Assembly (NCBI GenBank): GCA_026874595.1
Contig: CM049320.1
Location: 1,767,501-1,831,500, forward strand
Reading direction: 5' to 3'
DNA from: Sipunculus nudus
Lineage: Eukaryota > Annelida > Sipuncula > Golfingiida > Sipunculidae
Length of the DNA: 64,000 nucleotides
In this document: positions 59,986 through 64,000 of the stretch, piece after piece
Layout: every line of letters begins with the position of its first letter
Position numbering within the stretch: position 1 is the first letter of the stretch
Notes under the pieces: generated by a model
What the model saw: the letters and a program-made list of their open reading frames with translations, nothing else
Database searches by the model: none
Told to the model about the DNA's origin: nothing
Program-made: the position numbers and the translations under genes

Positions 59986-62151
59986 TTTTATCAGTGGAAT
60001 GTTTTCATAATAAATTATTTTTTTTTCATTATCTTATGTACGTCTAGATCAAATCGAGTGGATGTCTAAAACACTTATTCTGAACACCTTTTCCTTTTCG
60101 CTTACTCACCTAAAAAATCATCTTTGCTCATCTTATATATTATATATGTTCGATGTAAAAAATCGTTAGCGTATCGGCTTGGTAAATATATAAGTAAAAG
60201 TGTTACTGCTTTTAATCCAATGAAGATATTTTATTCTAGATACGAGATCTAATAAAAATATTGTCTATATTACCGCTTTTCGAACCTTGAGCCCCCGTAG
60301 CTGGGGCTGGGTATCGTTCTGGCTATTCAGGTACAATATGTATTGTGAAAGACTCAGTTCAATACGCAATACAGATTGACGATACGCTCAAGATTTTTTG
60401 TATATCATTTGCTAAATATAAAAGCTCTGAGGATAAAATGTTACTTACTTTGTTTTAATAAATAACATATCTAGTTAATATATAAAACAACTGATCAAAA
60501 CATCGCTGTGTTATCTGAATATGCACATTTTTTCCCTTAAAAAATAAACTAAAGCCAAAACCTGTATAGGCCGCATTATTCTCTTTTGGGATGGATATAC
60601 GTTATCATTCCTAAGGATGAGTCCAATTTGTCGTTTGATAATTGGCTTAGTACATAGATACGTAGTATGTTGGCAGAAACATTTTCTTAACCCTTTTCCT
60701 AAACCTCGTTTTCTGAATTAACTACTGAATATTAAAACATATTGTGGGTTGTAGTGGCCCGTCTACGGCCGGTGGTTTTCTCCGGGTTCTCCGGTTTCCT
60801 CTACCTCTAGACACTTAATTCCGAACACCAAAACCTGAGCCATGGAGAGTGCCTGTTGTCTTTATTATTTTTATTATGAAAACATGTTTATACAGGGTGG
60901 CCCCTTCAGACATGATTATCCGATCTGCCACAGGGCCTTGTTGGGCTATACAGTTTATACAATGTAAAAATATGTTAAATGCAATCAGAAAGAATAAAAG
61001 TGACTTAGGTTCAAATTATGCAGCAATATGTGATATTAAACATGAATATATATAACTATGACATGCAACGTAATATACAAGACAGTCATGCATGAGTGTG
61101 ACATAAATATGAAATATAATCGCCTGGATAAGTTATAATAACTATTTGCATAATTCATGTAAAATAAATTAATATGATGATGACTAAATCACATTTTCCT
61201 GTGTTTATTTGGTTTTCACCAAAGGCTTTGATATTGATATCATCAGCCACTAGGAACGTCAGTTATCATGTTCCTCGTGGGGGGGGGGGGGGGGGGGATA
61301 GGGGAACAGGGGGACATGGTCCCCTCAGCTTTAAGGGATGAGGGAAAAAGTATCATTCGTCCCGCGTACTTTTAGGGAAATAAAAAGCGTACATTTGTAC
61401 TAAACGATTTCGAGATCATATTTCCGTTTCTATTTTTTCATCTTTTTTTTATATTATCCTCAAAACTCCCCCATTTGCACATAAGAAAATTTAGGATATT
61501 CCTTACTTCAATAGCCGAAATGAATTATCATCAATATTATCCTAAAGAATTATCTTGAATGGTCAAGTCAAAAAATGTTGACAATTGAGCAAAAAAAAAA
61601 TACTTAAATAAACAAAATATATATATCGTATTAGGTGTTGGAAAATGCTATCAAGAAAATGTTGATATCACAGGTTGGGGTTTACTTTCCTCATTGGGCT
61701 TTGCAGCCCTGATATGAGTATTATATTTCTTATTCAGTCGATCATATGGCATATAATTTGTCTTGTTTAAGTCTTATCAGCCAAAATAACAAATAAAAAG
61801 TTGCTATTGCTTTATAAATAGTTAAGGTTATAGTTTAACTACTTGTTTCTATATTTATTAGCAGTCGTATTTTCCTCGATACGACCAATACAGTATGCAT
61901 AGATGATCGGTAACCATATCGATGTCGTGAATCTATTCTTATCGATATATCGGTATATTGATACAGCCTTAGTCGTAACCTTGAGTTTAACCAAATTTCT
62001 GTAATTGAAATTCAGAACTCTGATTAAAAAAAGGACGGATTTCTCTTCCGTGTCTCTATGACCAGATTCAGCCTGAAAACCCCTGTTTCAAAAAGGACGC
62101 AAGTTATGCTAAATTATGCTTCAATCAAGCTTGCTATTATGAGTTAATTAT
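59037..62151. other. Intron or downstream DNA with repeats
   Basis: (AT)27 at 59928-59981. The SINE body at 60750-60815 is shared with 38830-38890. G run of 19 at 61279-61297. A GCTGCGTTCACACTTACCCG word near 59722 is repeat-like. No exon completing the lectin domain was recognised. Confidence 0.5.
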
Positions 62152-63217
<1,066 letters not shown>

Positions 63218-63576
63218 ACATAGGTACATATATATATTTCAAATGAAAGTGAGAGAGAGTTAGAGAGAGAGGCTAAATATACTTGCATCCTTTGGTACAT
63301 GACTGAGTGCATTTCCTAAAATTCACGTCATGAAGGGAATATACCAATGCGGAGCAGAGAACAGCACAGGGAGAGGTCAAAAAATTATAGTACCTTTTCC
63401 CTTTCCTTGTCCGTGTATAAACAGGTGGAAACACTCTTATTTCAATATATTTTATTTTAACATATATATATCCTTGTCTCAAAAAGATTAAAGACAATTT
63501 ATGAGATTTTCTTATAGGTATCTATCTATATTACTGCAGTGAATTTTATGTAAGATTTCCGCTTTATATCTAACGT

Positions 63577-63619
<43 letters not shown>

Positions 63620-64000
63620 TGTTAGAAGGTGTATATAACAGCTGGCATGCAGAACTGTCTCGCTTTTGAAGCTGTATTTTAAATTAATGTATTTTAAGGA
63701 GGAGACCTGCACCACTTGGTATGAGTATAGTACATTTGCCTTTTATATTGTATATTTGCCATTAGTATTGTATATTTTCATAGTATGTGTGTATTGTTTA
63801 TTTATATCATATGTGTACACTACTGAAATGTTTACTGTACGCAGGACCCTATTAAATATCAGCTTACTTGCTAATGGGTAAATTATCTTTGTATAAGTTA
63901 TAAACATTAAAACAACAACAAACCTCTTTGCCCTGTTATGTTCCAGTATCGCACGTGTACCCGCCCAATCCAATTGTGCCCCAGAAGACAATATGATCAG
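63218..64000. other. Unassigned
   Basis: (CA)13(TA)9 at 63576-63619. No supported gene. Confidence 0.5.

Overview
The window is animal nuclear DNA. It is AT-rich, with small exons set in long introns, GT-AG splice sites, tRNA-derived SINEs, LTR and DNA-transposon remnants, many minisatellites and numerous long G/C homopolymer runs. The two genes (an NRF-6-type membrane acyltransferase and a PAN/apple plus C-type-lectin protein) and the abundant repeats carrying GTCCGTCCG-rich ends suggest a lophotrochozoan, most likely a bivalve mollusc. The species is not determined.

Layout. 1-13 kb: the 3' part of an acyltransferase-3 / NRF-6-like gene on the + strand. Seven exons (2624-9184) join without a break into 352 residues and a stop; the 5' exons lie before the window. 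A near-identical second version of the last exon lies at 10989-11111. Around this gene, short segments that span its splice junctions or its coding end are tandemly duplicated at several places: donor-type units at 1-235 and 1429-1712, acceptor-type units at 2332-2650, 4377-4640 and 8298-8350, stop/poly(A) units at 9127-9390, and a 39-bp minisatellite at 11068-12830 grown from the end of the second last exon. 13-18 kb: a 16-bp array (13908-14803) and a 59-bp array (15602-18148), with an inverted-repeat element before them.

18-36 kb: mobile DNA. A roughly 6.05-kb element has diverged 550-bp inverted ends (19184-25236). A second copy of the same family is split by a 4.82-kb element with about 1.15-kb terminal inverted repeats (30571-35391); the empty site can be read from the sister copy. 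36-47 kb: intergenic DNA with SINEs, a dispersed repeat pair and one solo-LTR-like element (43378-44200).

47-59 kb: the 5' part of a secreted PAN/apple plus C-type lectin gene on the + strand (exons 47097-47136, 53547-53801, 58821-59036; the rest lies beyond the window or was not found). Its introns hold a complete 1.77-kb TIR element with a 6-bp target duplication, a 25-bp G-rich minisatellite and long AT arrays. 59-64 kb: repeats and a second solo-LTR-like copy on the minus strand.

The two genes look functionally unrelated. The most unusual signal is the repeated tandem duplication of splice-junction and terminus segments in the acyltransferase gene, including five upstream acceptor copies that (in the two read through) lead to early stops, and a duplicated last exon whose own 3' coding end became a minisatellite.
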